64,000 nt of DNA from SZUA-442 sp963753185 (GCA_963753185.1 CAVWBO010000007.1:2480001-2544000); one strand, 5' to 3'; positions 1-9,005 are shown, numbered from the stretch's first letter. Notes: generated from the sequence alone by a model not told the origin. Made by a program: numbers and translations.

Positions 1-93
1 CGTCGTCGGAGCAGACACGATCCCCACGACGACCACGGCGATCGCGGCCAAGGAGACGGCGATCGCAACGAGGGAACGGGAACGCTCAGACAT
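1..93 (-). CDS. N-terminus of a membrane-anchored protein downstream of ccmF (partial)
   Basis: Only the first 31 codons lie inside the window. They begin at an ATG that overlaps the ccmF stop codon by 8 nt. The peptide starts MSERSRS and continues into one hydrophobic stretch (about residues 8-27), so it looks like a signal anchor or signal peptide. In System I clusters this place is usually held by CcmH/CycL, CcmI or a TlpA/CcmG-type thiol-disulfide protein. The visible part cannot tell these apart, and I assign no function. It is probably translationally coupled to ccmF. Confidence 0.6.
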   Translation of the reverse strand, partial: MSERSRSLVAIAVSLAAIAVVVVGIVSAPTT

Positions 94-2119
94 CGGAGGA
101 ACCCAACTCCGATCCGATCGAGGGAGCCTGCGCCGGAACCGTCCTCGACGGCCTCGGCACCAAAGCGAAGAGGCCACCGAGCACAACGACGATTCCACCT
201 GCCCACAGCATCCACTGGAACGGGAAGATGAAGACGTTGAGGTTCACGGAACTCGCGCTGCCTCCGGCGATCCCGAGGTACACGTCATCGACCAGGCCCG
301 TCCACACAGACGGCGTGCCGATCGGTTGGGACGTTCCTGGATACGCGTTGATGCGGGGCTCGAGCACCTTGCGCACCTCCGAGCACGAACGATCGAGGAC
401 GGCGATGCGAACGCCTGTGACTTCCCGATTCGGCTCGCTGACGGCGAATGGCTCGATGTAGGAAAGGCAGTACGAGCCGACGACAGCCGTGCCGCCCCGT
501 TCGATGGTGACGGTCTCGCGAATCGCCAGCCCGTTCGTGGTGGCAAGGCTGATCGCCATCAGGGCGACCCCGATGTGGGCGATCTGGCCACCCCAGTACC
601 CGGGATCGCCCCGGAGGACCTTGCGAGCGGCGACACCGCTCCCCTCTGGCCTTGCCGACACCACCGACACGAACCGCAACCCGATCGCACCTGCGACGAA
701 GACGGCGAGTCCGATCGTGATGACGACCGCGACCGACCTCACCCCGAGGACCACGACGACCGCAGCGGCGACCGACCCTGCTGCGATCGGTGAGCGCAGC
801 CGTCGCCACATCACGTCGCGGGACGCGACGCGCCAGGGTGCAACGGCTCCGAGGCCGATGAACAGCAGGAGAAGGAGGGACAAGGGCACTGCAGCGCGGT
901 CGAAGAACGGCCTGCCAACCGCGACCTCGTCACCCGTGAAGGACTCGACGATCAGCGGATACATGGTTCCGAACAGAATGGCGAAGGTGAATACCGTGAG
1001 GAGCAGGTTGTTTGCGAGGATGTACCCCTCGCGCGATGACAGCGAATCGAGTCGGGGAGCCTGCGAGACCTCGCGGGCCCTCAAGGCGAAGAGCCCGAGC
1101 GAACCGATCACGACAACCGCGAGGAAGCCGAGGAGCACGGGCCCGATCGTCGACTGGGTGAAGGCGTGCACCGAGGCGATGATTCCTGATCGGGTGAGGA
1201 ACGTGCCGAGGATGGTCAGCGAGAAGGTCGCGATCACCAATACGAAGTTCCACGCCTGGAGCATCCCGCGCCTTCGTTGGACGACAGCCGAATGCAGGAA
1301 CGCCGTTGCGGCAAGCCACGGGAGGAGGGCAGCGTTCTCGACGGGATCCCATGCCCAGTAGCCACCCCATCCGAGCACCTCGTAGCTCCACCAGCCGCCG
1401 AGGACGATACCGAAGGTGAGGAACACCCACGCGGTGAGCGTCCAGCGATGCGAGCGATCGAGCCAGTCGCGCCCGACGTTGCCACGGGCGAGGGCGGCGA
1501 TGGCGAACGCGAACGGAACCGTCATGCCGACGTAGCCGACATACAGCATCGGGGGATGGATGGCCATGAGGATGTGGTTCTGGAGGAGGGGGTTCGGCCC
1601 CCGCCCATCCGTCGGTGCCATCACTTCGGCGAGCGGCCACCAGGACGTCTCTGCGCAGAAGCCGCCCACGGCCTCCGTGCACACGGCGAACGGGTTCCCG
1701 ACCGTCGCCATCAGTCCAAACCAGAACACCGATACCGCCCCCATCACCGCGAGTGCGGCGACTCCGAGGTGGTCGGTATCTGAGAGCCTTCGCCAGACGA
1801 GGAAGGTGAACAGGGCGAGCATCAGGCCCCACAGGACGATGGAGCCCTCGAGGGCGGCCCATCCTGCCGCGAGGAGGAACACCACCGGCGTGGTCGTTGC
1901 GGTGTTGTTCGCGACGTATGCGATGGAGAACTCGTGGGTCACGATCGCTGTCTCGAGCAGGACGAAGGAGGCGAACGCGCTGATCGCGAAGATGCCGACG
2001 GGAACCGTGAGTGCGGATCTCTGGCCGCCGCCCCTGGCGTTGACCACGCCGATGACGACGATCGAGGCGGCCGCTCCGAGGGCGACGAGGATGGCGAGCG
2101 TTCCGAGGGTTGCGATCAC
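86..2119 (-). CDS. ccmF: Cytochrome c heme lyase subunit CcmF
   Basis: CcmF is a polytopic inner-membrane protein. With CcmH it takes heme from holo-CcmE and attaches it to the CXXCH motif of apocytochromes c. The protein has many membrane segments and the family's tryptophan-rich WWD signature, visible as GWWSYEVLGWGGYWAWDPVE near residues 240-260. An upstream ATG would give 713 residues but would overlap ccmE by 112 nt. I chose the GTG at 2119 instead: it overlaps the ccmE stop as GTGA, matching the other junctions in this operon, and the protein then starts directly at the first membrane helix (VIATLGTLAIL, 677 aa). It is the last fully visible gene of the ccm operon. Confidence 0.93.
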   Translation of the reverse strand: MIATLGTLAILVALGAAASIVVIGVVNARGGGQRSALTVPVGIFAISAFASFVLLETAIVTHEFSIAYVANNTATTTPVVFLLAAGWAALEGSIVLWGLMLALFTFLVWRRLSDTDHLGVAALAVMGAVSVFWFGLMATVGNPFAVCTEAVGGFCAETSWWPLAEVMAPTDGRGPNPLLQNHILMAIHPPMLYVGYVGMTVPFAFAIAALARGNVGRDWLDRSHRWTLTAWVFLTFGIVLGGWWSYEVLGWGGYWAWDPVENAALLPWLAATAFLHSAVVQRRRGMLQAWNFVLVIATFSLTILGTFLTRSGIIASVHAFTQSTIGPVLLGFLAVVVIGSLGLFALRAREVSQAPRLDSLSSREGYILANNLLLTVFTFAILFGTMYPLIVESFTGDEVAVGRPFFDRAAVPLSLLLLLFIGLGAVAPWRVASRDVMWRRLRSPIAAGSVAAAVVVVLGVRSVAVVITIGLAVFVAGAIGLRFVSVVSARPEGSGVAARKVLRGDPGYWGGQIAHIGVALMAISLATTNGLAIRETVTIERGGTAVVGSYCLSYIEPFAVSEPNREVTGVRIAVLDRSCSEVRKVLEPRINAYPGTSQPIGTPSVWTGLVDDVYLGIAGGSASSVNLNVFIFPFQWMLWAGGIVVVLGGLFALVPRPSRTVPAQAPSIGSELGSSDV

Positions 2120-2526
2120 GCTGTCGAACAGGCGTGCTTGTCCTCGTCGTAGTCCTCGTAGTCGGTGCGATATTGCTCGTCGTGCTTGACGAGCATCGTG
2201 TCCGACTCGAAGGCGTCCCCTGTCCACTCACCTTCGAGGACCACGCCGATCCCTTCCTGGAACAACTGAGGGGGGACCCCGGTGTGGATGACGGTCACCG
2301 TGGCATCGCAGTCCTCGACGACGAACGTGACGGTGGCGTCCCCGGCGACGACGCTGCCAGGCACGACCCTGCCACCGAGCCGCAGCCGTGCCTCTCCCCC
2401 GTCTCTGGCGAGGACCTCCGATGGTGTGTTGAAGTAGACGAGCGCCGAGCTCAGGTTCACCATGAGCACAACGAGGACGCCGACGAGGACCACAGCGGGT
2501 ATCACGAACTTGGCGTACCGCTTCAC
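2116..2526 (-). CDS. ccmE: Heme chaperone CcmE (His-type)
   Basis: CcmE is a 136-residue periplasm-facing heme chaperone that covalently carries heme from CcmABCD to CcmF. It has one N-terminal membrane anchor (about residues 7-27) followed by an OB-fold-sized domain. The heme-attachment motif HxxxY appears as HDEQY (His115, Tyr119), so this is the classical histidine form rather than the CxxxY form of some archaea and sulfate reducers. A short acidic tail follows. The start is a GTG overlapping the stop of the ccmD-like gene (GTGA), and the end overlaps ccmF in the same way. Confidence 0.92.
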   Translation of the reverse strand: MKRYAKFVIPAVVLVGVLVVLMVNLSSALVYFNTPSEVLARDGGEARLRLGGRVVPGSVVAGDATVTFVVEDCDATVTVIHTGVPPQLFQEGIGVVLEGEWTGDAFESDTMLVKHDEQYRTDYEDYDEDKHACSTA

Positions 2527-2654
2527 GACTCGTCACCGACCCTGCGCCGTGCCCTCGTTATGCGCACGGCGATCGAGGTGACGTAGAGCACGAGGGTCAC
2601 GTAAGCGAACCCGTATGCGAGGAGGACCCAGTTCCACTGCTCGGCGGCACTCAC
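2523..2654 (-). CDS. ccmD: Small CcmD-like heme exporter subunit
   Basis: This 43-residue protein is encoded between ccmC and ccmE. It opens at a GTG overlapping the ccmC stop (GTGA) and ends by overlapping the ccmE GTG. The sequence is one hydrophobic helix (about residues 10-31) followed by a basic tail (RITRARRR), which is the size and topology of CcmD. CcmD stabilises the CcmABC complex and helps release holo-CcmE. CcmD proteins are poorly conserved, so the call rests on position, coupling, length and topology rather than on a motif. Confidence 0.78.
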   Translation of the reverse strand: MSAAEQWNWVLLAYGFAYVTLVLYVTSIAVRITRARRRVGDES

Positions 2655-3388
2655 TCGAAACCTCCGTCGAGCGATGGCGCCGTGACCGCCCCGCCTGCAG
2701 TGACAGAGTCGTCGAGCTGCTCGGCGACGAGCACCTGGTCCTCGAGCACGGCGAGCTCGATGCGCTTGAACATCATGGCGACATACATGACGGTGAACGC
2801 GACCACGGCGATGAGCAGGGTGACGAGCATCGACGTGTCCATGTCGATGGGGTCTGGTGCGAGCAGGGTCGGCGGCTGGTGGAGGGTGCGCCACCAGATG
2901 ACCGAGAAGTGGACGAGGGGCACCTGGACGACGGCAAGCACACCCAGGATCGCCGACCGCCTCGCTCGGGTCTCGAGGTCGTCCGTGGTCCGGCGAAGCG
3001 CGAGGTACCCGAGGTAGACGAAGAACATGATCGCGGTGAGGGTCAGGCGTGCGTCCCACGTCCACCACACTCCCCACGTCGGTTTCGCCCAGATCATCCC
3101 GAGCCCGATCGCGAGGCCGGTGAACAAGACGCCGATCTCGGCCGATGCGAGGGCCCTGCGGTCCCATGCGAGGTCCCGTTTCACCAGGTACATGGCGGAT
3201 GCGCCCATCGTCACGAAAAAGGCGAGGTATGCAAGCCACGCGGCGGGGACATGGACGTACATGATTCGTGAGAGCTGCCCCTGGATGGCGTCCGGTCCGA
3301 CGGTCATCGATGCGACGAACGTCACGAGACCTGCGATCGCCATGACGATCCACGGCCACGTCGTGGGCTGCTGCTGCCGGTCGGTCAT
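2651..3388 (-). CDS. ccmC: Heme handling protein CcmC
   Basis: CcmC is the six-helix membrane protein that presents heme to CcmE. The WWD motif is present as WGVWWTWDARLT, and conserved histidines flank it (MYVHVPAAW before and the VHFSVIWW region after), as expected for heme-ligand positions. The ATG at 3388 overlaps the ccmB stop as ATGA and gives 245 residues, close to the family norm; a longer reading frame upstream adds an Arg-rich non-membrane stretch and was rejected. It is third in the ccmABCDEF order. Confidence 0.93.
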   Translation of the reverse strand: MTDRQQQPTTWPWIVMAIAGLVTFVASMTVGPDAIQGQLSRIMYVHVPAAWLAYLAFFVTMGASAMYLVKRDLAWDRRALASAEIGVLFTGLAIGLGMIWAKPTWGVWWTWDARLTLTAIMFFVYLGYLALRRTTDDLETRARRSAILGVLAVVQVPLVHFSVIWWRTLHQPPTLLAPDPIDMDTSMLVTLLIAVVAFTVMYVAMMFKRIELAVLEDQVLVAEQLDDSVTAGGAVTAPSLDGGFE

Positions 3389-4053
3389 CCGGTCTCCTGG
3401 AGCGGTCGGGCGGTGAGCACCCCTGCGATCGCCAGCACGAGGACGGTGACGATCATCATCAGCATCCACGCAAGGCTACTGCCGCCGAACTGTAAGGCCT
3501 CCAACGCCTGGGTCGCCCCGATGAGGAGGGGCACCGAGAGCGGAGCGACCACGAGGGGGACCAACGCGGTGGCGCTGGAGCCACTCGATACGATGCCGGC
3601 CGCGAGGGTCCCGAGCAGGGCAAGGCCCGCACCCACGACGAGGAAGGTGACGGGAAGCGCGATCACGCCTTCGACCTCGATGTCGTAGAGGACAACCGCC
3701 ACGACGCCAACGACCGCCTGGAACACGAGCAGGAGGATGAAGCTCGCCGCCGCCCTCCCCACATAGACCGCGGCAGGATCGACGCCGGTGAGGGCGATCT
3801 GGTCCCGCTGTGCGAGGGTCTCTGCGTTCGTCTGGCGGATGGCGATCAGGACACCGAAGAGCATCACGACGACCCAGAACAGCCCTGGTCCGATCCTTCG
3901 GAGCATGGGGGCGTCGGTGCCGATCGCCAGCGGGATCAGGAGCAAGGCGATCGCTCCGAAGGGAATGGTGACCCACACCACCTCGCCCGAGCGACGCTCC
4001 CTGACGAGGTCACGACGGGCGATCGTCACCACCTGGTTCCAGAACCCTGTCAC
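3385..4053 (-). CDS. ccmB: Heme exporter membrane subunit CcmB
   Basis: CcmB is a 222-residue protein with six predicted membrane segments, the normal CcmB length. Its N-terminus (WNQVVTIARRDLVRERRSGE) matches the cytoplasmic entry helix of CcmB proteins, which precedes the first membrane span. With the ATPase CcmA it forms the ABC-type module that drives release of holo-CcmE from CcmC. It starts with GTG overlapping the ccmA stop (GTGA), and its stop overlaps ccmC. Confidence 0.9.
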   Translation of the reverse strand: MTGFWNQVVTIARRDLVRERRSGEVVWVTIPFGAIALLLIPLAIGTDAPMLRRIGPGLFWVVVMLFGVLIAIRQTNAETLAQRDQIALTGVDPAAVYVGRAAASFILLLVFQAVVGVVAVVLYDIEVEGVIALPVTFLVVGAGLALLGTLAAGIVSSGSSATALVPLVVAPLSVPLLIGATQALEALQFGGSSLAWMLMMIVTVLVLAIAGVLTARPLQETG

Positions 4054-4694
4054 GCGATCGTGCCTCCGATGATCTCGACGGAGCGCTCGGCGATCCCGGC
4101 AACGCGTTCCCTGTCGTGGGAGACCAGGATCGCTCCCCCTCCGCGCTCGACCGTTCGGGCCACCAGGGCATCGACGAGCTCGATCGCGTCCGAGTCGAGC
4201 GCCGAGTGCGGTTCATCGAGGAGCAGGAGCTCGGGTCCGGTCATGATGACTCGCGCGAACTCGGCCCTGCGCTGCATCCCGTGGCTGCACCGGTCGGTGA
4301 TGCGGTCATGCGCGCCGATGAGTCCGACCGCGCCGAGCGCGTCGCGTGCCTCGCGACGATCGATGCCGCGGGCATCTGCTATGAATGCCAGGTTCTCGCC
4401 GAGGGTCATCTCGGGATACAGGCCGGGGACGTGGCCGATGTACCCGATCCTCGGACGCACCGCGTACCGTTCCTCGGACCCGATTCCCGCACCGAGCACG
4501 GATCCTCGGCCTGACGCCGGCCTGATCAGCGTCGCGATCAGGCGGAGCAGCGTCGTCTTCCCCGCGCCGTTCGAGCCGAAGACACCGACGGATTCACCGG
4601 GAGCCACGACGAGGTCCACATCCTTGAGGATGTGGACGGAGCCTGCGCGAACGGACACGCCGTCGAGGTTGATGAGGGGCGCCGATGCGTTCAC
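4050..4694 (-). CDS. ccmA: Cytochrome c biogenesis ABC ATPase CcmA
   Basis: This 214-residue ABC ATPase is the first gene of the ccm operon. The Walker A motif is GSNGAGKTT near residue 40. The signature region reads CSHGMQRR, a variant of the LSxGQ type. Walker B is LLLLDEP, followed by the D-loop SALD and the switch histidine in LVSHD. It powers the CcmABCD complex that frees heme-loaded CcmE. Translation starts at GTG 4694. A 105-bp spacer separates it from the divergent thioredoxin gene and should hold the operon promoter, though I could not pick out convincing boxes. Confidence 0.92.
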   Translation of the reverse strand: MNASAPLINLDGVSVRAGSVHILKDVDLVVAPGESVGVFGSNGAGKTTLLRLIATLIRPASGRGSVLGAGIGSEERYAVRPRIGYIGHVPGLYPEMTLGENLAFIADARGIDRREARDALGAVGLIGAHDRITDRCSHGMQRRAEFARVIMTGPELLLLDEPHSALDSDAIELVDALVARTVERGGGAILVSHDRERVAGIAERSVEIIGGTIA

Positions 4695-4799
4695 GGCCGG
4701 GAGTGTACGGAGGGGTCACACGCTGTCCATGCCCGGAATACGCCACGGGTCGGTAGCGTTCCGGCTGAAACGAAAGCGAGCATCTGGAGCACGAAGGCC

Positions 4800-5198
4800 A
4801 TGGCGACGATCGACATCACGAAGGAAACGATCCACGACACCATCGAGGACAACGACATCGTCCTCATCGACTTCTGGGCAGAATGGTGTGGCCCGTGCCG
4901 CATGTTCGGCCCGACCTACGAGAAGGTCTCCGAGCGCCATGTCGATGGCGACCTGAAGATCGCCTTCGCGAAGGTCGACACCGAAGCCGAACAGGAGCTC
5001 GCCGCCAGTTTCGGCATCCGCTCGATTCCGACGCTCGTCGCCTTTCGGGATCAGATCGGCATCTTCAGCCAGCCAGGTGCCCTTCCCGAGGAGGCACTCG
5101 AGGACCTCATCGGCCAGATCAAGGCGCTCGACATGGACGCGATCCGCGAGGAGATCGCCCAGGATGAAGACGCCGCAAGTGAGCAAGCGGACGCCTGA
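4800..5198 (+). CDS. Thioredoxin
   Basis: A 132-residue cytosolic thioredoxin. The active site WCGPC is near residue 30, the buried Asp lies in LIDFWAEW, and the cis-proline loop is SIPT. There is no signal peptide, so it is not the periplasmic CcmG type despite lying beside the ccm operon. It carries about 25 extra acidic C-terminal residues (from about residue 107) not needed for the fold. The start is ATG 4800 with GGAG at 4786-4789; a longer frame upstream runs into the divergent ccmA region and was not used. Confidence 0.92.
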   Translation: MATIDITKETIHDTIEDNDIVLIDFWAEWCGPCRMFGPTYEKVSERHVDGDLKIAFAKVDTEAEQELAASFGIRSIPTLVAFRDQIGIFSQPGALPEEALEDLIGQIKALDMDAIREEIAQDEDAASEQADA

Positions 5199-5224
5199 CC
5201 CACACCGCACCTTCCATCGTCACC

Positions 5225-5250
5225 GGACGCCGCCACCACAGGCGGCGTCC
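5225..5250. terminator. Hairpin between convergent genes
   Basis: A perfect 10-bp GC-rich stem (5225-5234 with 5241-5250) with a 6-nt loop lies between the convergent thioredoxin and DUF2007 genes. There is no T-run, so termination efficiency is uncertain, but position and symmetry suit a bidirectional terminator. Confidence 0.6.
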
Positions 5251-5273
5251 GTCGCGTCACGGGCTTCGACGGC

Positions 5274-5489
5274 TCACCTGGATCGACGGACGATCGGCGC
5301 CAGGACGCGTTGAGCCTCCGCAAGGTCGTCCCTGTGCACGACGATCTCGATCGAGAAGGATCCGAGGATTCCGGGATCGGTGACGACCGTCGAAGGGATA
5401 CCCGCCTCGGCGAGTGCAGCCCAACCCTCGTCTGCGACTTCCCGATCCGTGAAGACCGCGGCAGCGACCGAGTCGCCGAGGATGCCCAT
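5274..5489 (-). CDS. DUF2007-like putative signal-transducing protein
   Basis: A 71-residue ferredoxin-like small protein. It has the pattern of DUF2007 domains: a helix with GWAALAEAGIPSTVV, a glycine-containing turn, then a strand ending EIVVHRDDLAEAQRVL. The molecular role of this family is not established. The ATG at 5489 shares one base with the tldE stop (TGATG), so translation is probably coupled to the TldDE proteins; a 10-residue longer start lies inside tldE and was rejected. Confidence 0.75.
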   Translation of the reverse strand: MGILGDSVAAAVFTDREVADEGWAALAEAGIPSTVVTDPGILGSFSIEIVVHRDDLAEAQRVLAPIVRRSR

Positions 5490-6823
5490 CAACCCGCCGC
5501 GCCGCCGGTGAAGTTCCATGACGCGAGCCGCATCGACGGTGCGTGGACGATGAGGGGACCGAACTCGGAGTCTGCGAACCGTGCGTCGTTGCCGATCCCG
5601 AGGACCCTTCCAGGTCCCAGGGCCGCGATGAACGATTGTGTGAACCGCATGTTCGACACGGGATCGGTGATCCTGCCGTTCTCGATCATGAACGTCCCGT
5701 TCCTCGTGAGGCCGGTCACGACGAGCGACTTCGGATCGAGGACCCTGCAGTAGTTGAACGTCGAGACGTAGATGCCCCGGTCGACGCCTCCGATGAGATC
5801 GTCGACATCGGTGGTGCCGCCGCCCACGAACATGTTCATGGCGAACGGACCCCAGACGTCGGACCCGGGTGCCGCATGGCCTGTCGATTCGACTCCCGCC
5901 TTGGCGGCGGTGCGCCGGTTGTGGAGGAGACCCGCCGTCGTGCCTGCTCTCACCATGTCCAGCTTGCCCTTGGGCGTACCCTCGGTGTCGAACCCGACAT
6001 AGAGGGCCCTCGGATCCGTCGCGTCATCCCACAGGTTCACCGATGCGTCGAACTGCTGCGTCCCGACGTCGGCGAACGACATGCCCTCCTGCGCGACCTT
6101 CGCGTTGAATCCGTAGACATCGACGAAGACGGCGATCGTGGCGAGGCACTCGGGCGACAAGACGACCTCGTACTCGCCCGGCTTCGCATCGAATGCGTCG
6201 ACGCTGTCCCGTGCACGTTTGGCGGCGCCAGCGCCCGTCTCGTGCGCTTCGAGGGCCGACAACGACTTGCCAGCCGTGTGGCCCGACCCCGCCGAGCGTT
6301 CGGTCTGGTGGATGCCGTCGAGGACCGCTGTCGTGTAGCGGGCGGTTGCTGACCTGCCCTCGGTGTTGGAGTACGCATGGTTCCTGGCGACCGTCTCGCA
6401 GTATCCGGCTGCGAGGAGGCCGCCTCCTGCGTCGACGAACGCCTTGACGACCTGGGCTCGGTCCGTCGGGTCGGCCGACGCCGTGGCCTCGTCCCAGTGA
6501 TCGACGTCGTTGCCGGCAACAGGTCCGCCGAAGCCCGGCCAGTCCTTGTCGACGGGTTGCTGGCCGGCCACCTCGAGGGTGTCGTCGACGAATCGTGAGA
6601 GCGCGTCCCTGGTCGGCACGGTCGACGTGCTCGACGCAACGCGCCCATCTGCCGTCGCGACCCTCAGCATGACCTCGGTCACGTCCTCTGACACGTTCTG
6701 GTGGATGAATGAGTTCGCGAACCTGGTGAGGGACGAGGTGCCGACGTCGACCAGCACCTCGGCGTCGGCGCGGCCGGCGACGAGGTCGAGGACGAGCTCT
6801 GCGAGATCCGTGTGCTGTGTCAT
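5489..6823 (-). CDS. tldE: Metalloprotease-family subunit TldE/PmbA
   Basis: A 444-residue TldE/PmbA homologue. In characterised systems TldE pairs with TldD to form a heteromeric protease acting on peptides such as microcin precursors and the CcdA antitoxin. As expected for TldE, it lacks the zinc HExxxH motif found in TldD. The C-terminus holds the family's CRVLDPKSLVVTGLTRNGTF region. The ATG at 6823 overlaps the tldD stop as ATGA. A frame extending to 7942 is only the antisense-like continuation through tldD and is not part of this gene. Confidence 0.9.
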   Translation of the reverse strand: MTQHTDLAELVLDLVAGRADAEVLVDVGTSSLTRFANSFIHQNVSEDVTEVMLRVATADGRVASSTSTVPTRDALSRFVDDTLEVAGQQPVDKDWPGFGGPVAGNDVDHWDEATASADPTDRAQVVKAFVDAGGGLLAAGYCETVARNHAYSNTEGRSATARYTTAVLDGIHQTERSAGSGHTAGKSLSALEAHETGAGAAKRARDSVDAFDAKPGEYEVVLSPECLATIAVFVDVYGFNAKVAQEGMSFADVGTQQFDASVNLWDDATDPRALYVGFDTEGTPKGKLDMVRAGTTAGLLHNRRTAAKAGVESTGHAAPGSDVWGPFAMNMFVGGGTTDVDDLIGGVDRGIYVSTFNYCRVLDPKSLVVTGLTRNGTFMIENGRITDPVSNMRFTQSFIAALGPGRVLGIGNDARFADSEFGPLIVHAPSMRLASWNFTGGAAG

Positions 6824-8259
6824 CCCTTCACCCCCACACGCACGTTCGCGAACCTGCCGGGCGATGCGCTGTGTCCCGTGTGGGCGACCTGCATCGGTTG
6901 CCCCTTCCCGCAGTTCGGCGTTCCCCAGTGGATCCACTCCGGCGCGCCGGCGAGTCGATCGAGGGAACCCCAGAACTGAGGCGTGATTCCCGTGTATGTC
7001 GGGTTCTTCAGCATCCGTCCGAACTCGCCGTCCTTGATCTCCCATGCGATCTCGCAGCCGAACTGGAAGTTGAGCCGCTTGTCGTCGATCGACCATGAGC
7101 GGTTGGTCGCCATGTAGACGCCGTCGTCGGTATCGGCGACGATATCGGCAAGCGTCCCTGTGCCTGGCAGCAACCCGACGTTTGTCATGCGCACCATGGG
7201 GAGCCTGTTGTACCCGTCCCCACGAACCATGCCACCGGGTGGAAGCCCTGCAATGGCGGCGGAGTCGCGGCCCGACAGCACTCCGACCCACAAGCCGTCC
7301 TTGACGATGTCGACCCGCTGGGCGGGTGTCCCCTCGTCGTCGTAGCCGAAGGATCCGAGGGCACCTGGCAGCGTGGCGTCGGCGGTGATGTTCATGAGGT
7401 CGGATCCGTATCTGTGCTCGTTGAGCCGAGCGAGCTCGAGATGGCTCGTTCCGGCGAACGCCGCCTCCCATCCGAGGATCCTGTCGAGTTCGATGGCGTG
7501 ACCGACCGACTCGTGGATCTGGAGTGCGAGTTGTGAACCCTCGAGGATCAGGTTCGTCTCCCGTTCCTCCATCTCTGGCGCACCGAGGAGGGCCACGGCC
7601 TCCTCCGCGATCCGTGCCGCATGGTCTGCGTAGTTCCAGGAACGGATGACCTCGTACCCGCCCGTCTCGTACTGCCCGAAGCTCTGCGGGTACGACCGAC
7701 GCTGGGTCTCGGACTCCCCGATTGCCGTCGCGTCGTAGCCGCCGCCGGACTCGACGATGTGTTGGTGGATCCTGTGACCCTGGGACGACACGAACCACTT
7801 GTTCGTGTCCCAGAATGCCAGGGTGCCGGTCGCGATCGCGACCCCCTCGACGGCCCGCATGGTTGCGGTGACCCCCACGAGCAGATCGACCTTGTCCGAC
7901 GTTGCGACCGCGAAGGGGTCCTCCACGACCGGTGTGGACCACGACGTCTGGTGGACAGGAACGTCCGCGAACTCCATGCGGGGTCCCGGCACGAGCGCCG
8001 ATGCCTTCGCGATGGCCGATGCACGCTCACCCGCCGCACGCACGGAGGCAGGCGTGAGGTCTGCCGTTGCGGCGAATCCCCACGACGATCCGATCAGGGC
8101 GCGAACGCCGACGCCCGCGTGCTCGGAGCGGTCGTAGTTGTCGAGGTTCTCGTTCTGGACGTTGATCGTCTCTGATCGCGTCACGACGACCCTGGCGTCG
8201 GCGTAGGTCGCGCCAGCGTCGAGTGCTCCTTGTACGGCAAGGCCCGCCTCTTCGAACAC
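6820..8259 (-). CDS. tldD: Zinc metalloprotease subunit TldD
   Basis: A 479-residue TldD homologue with the catalytic zinc motif HESVGHAIELD (HExxxH plus acidic ligand) near residue 240. It forms the active subunit of the TldD/TldE protease. The length fits the family. The start is GTG 8259 preceded by GGAGG; the three-gene unit tldD-tldE-DUF2007 appears to be one operon. A putative DtxR regulator lies 60 bp upstream on the same strand. Confidence 0.92.
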   Translation of the reverse strand: MFEEAGLAVQGALDAGATYADARVVVTRSETINVQNENLDNYDRSEHAGVGVRALIGSSWGFAATADLTPASVRAAGERASAIAKASALVPGPRMEFADVPVHQTSWSTPVVEDPFAVATSDKVDLLVGVTATMRAVEGVAIATGTLAFWDTNKWFVSSQGHRIHQHIVESGGGYDATAIGESETQRRSYPQSFGQYETGGYEVIRSWNYADHAARIAEEAVALLGAPEMEERETNLILEGSQLALQIHESVGHAIELDRILGWEAAFAGTSHLELARLNEHRYGSDLMNITADATLPGALGSFGYDDEGTPAQRVDIVKDGLWVGVLSGRDSAAIAGLPPGGMVRGDGYNRLPMVRMTNVGLLPGTGTLADIVADTDDGVYMATNRSWSIDDKRLNFQFGCEIAWEIKDGEFGRMLKNPTYTGITPQFWGSLDRLAGAPEWIHWGTPNCGKGQPMQVAHTGHSASPGRFANVRVGVKG

Positions 8260-8319
8260 GTCTCGTCGCCTCCATCGCTCGCGGTACGCAAAGACTACGG
8301 GTTCACGTCACGCTGTGCC

Positions 8320-8982
8320 TCAGAGGGACACGCCGAGGGTCGAGGCGACCTCTGCAGCGAGTTCGACCGTTCGATCGTCTGATGCCACGAGGACGGAGCC
8401 ATCCGATCCTGCGGCGAGGACACGCACATCGACACCCTCGGTGACTCCCTGCGACGCAAGGAAGGAGGCGAAGTGTCCGTCGACCTTCACGATGCGTGCC
8501 ATCGCCCCAGTCGGTACGTCTCGGAGTTGCCTGAGGGCCCCCTCGACGGATCCGCCCATACCCGGCGGGATCGCCTTGCCCTGCGGTCCGAACAGGGGGT
8601 CGCCGAGGAAGCCGCTCAACCGATCCGCGATCTCGGCGGGCGTGACATGTTCCATCTCGCACGCAACCTCGTCGGCTCTATCTACCGAGAGCCCGAGGTG
8701 CTCGACGAGGAACACGGACCACAATCGTCTGCTTCGAAGCACGGCGTTGGCGCGACGTTCGCCTTCGAGCGTGAGGCTCACCCCCTTGTACGGCGTGTAG
8801 GTGACCAGCCCGAGTGTCTCGAGCTTCTTCACCATCTGGTTCGCCGACACCGACGAGACATGGAGTACCCGAGCGACAGACGACAGGGGAACGGGAGGTC
8901 CATCCCCGTCCTCGACCGCGCGAGCGACCGTGATGAGATACATCTCCTCGGCTTCGCTGGTGATGTGGTCCTGTAGGCCCAT
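8320..8982 (-). CDS. DtxR/MntR-family metal-dependent repressor
   Basis: A 220-residue regulator of the DtxR/IdeR/MntR family. It has an N-terminal winged helix (SSVARVLHVSSVSANQMVKKLE) and a helical dimerisation/metal-binding domain with EHLGLSVDRADEVACEMEH, where the Glu, Cys and His residues sit where DtxR-type metal ligands do. A C-terminal FeoA/SH3-like domain covers about residues 150-220. It most likely senses Fe(II) or Mn(II). The ATG at 8982 is preferred over a TTG three codons upstream. No clear operator was found. Confidence 0.88.
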   Translation of the reverse strand: MGLQDHITSEAEEMYLITVARAVEDGDGPPVPLSSVARVLHVSSVSANQMVKKLETLGLVTYTPYKGVSLTLEGERRANAVLRSRRLWSVFLVEHLGLSVDRADEVACEMEHVTPAEIADRLSGFLGDPLFGPQGKAIPPGMGGSVEGALRQLRDVPTGAMARIVKVDGHFASFLASQGVTEGVDVRVLAAGSDGSVLVASDDRTVELAAEVASTLGVSL

Positions 8983-9005
8983 GTGCGTCAAGCCTACCGA
9001 GCGGC

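Noticed and set aside
4800..5198. CcmG/TlpA-type periplasmic thioredoxin of the ccm operon
   Set aside because: It has no signal peptide or anchor, is on the opposite strand, and fits cytosolic thioredoxin.
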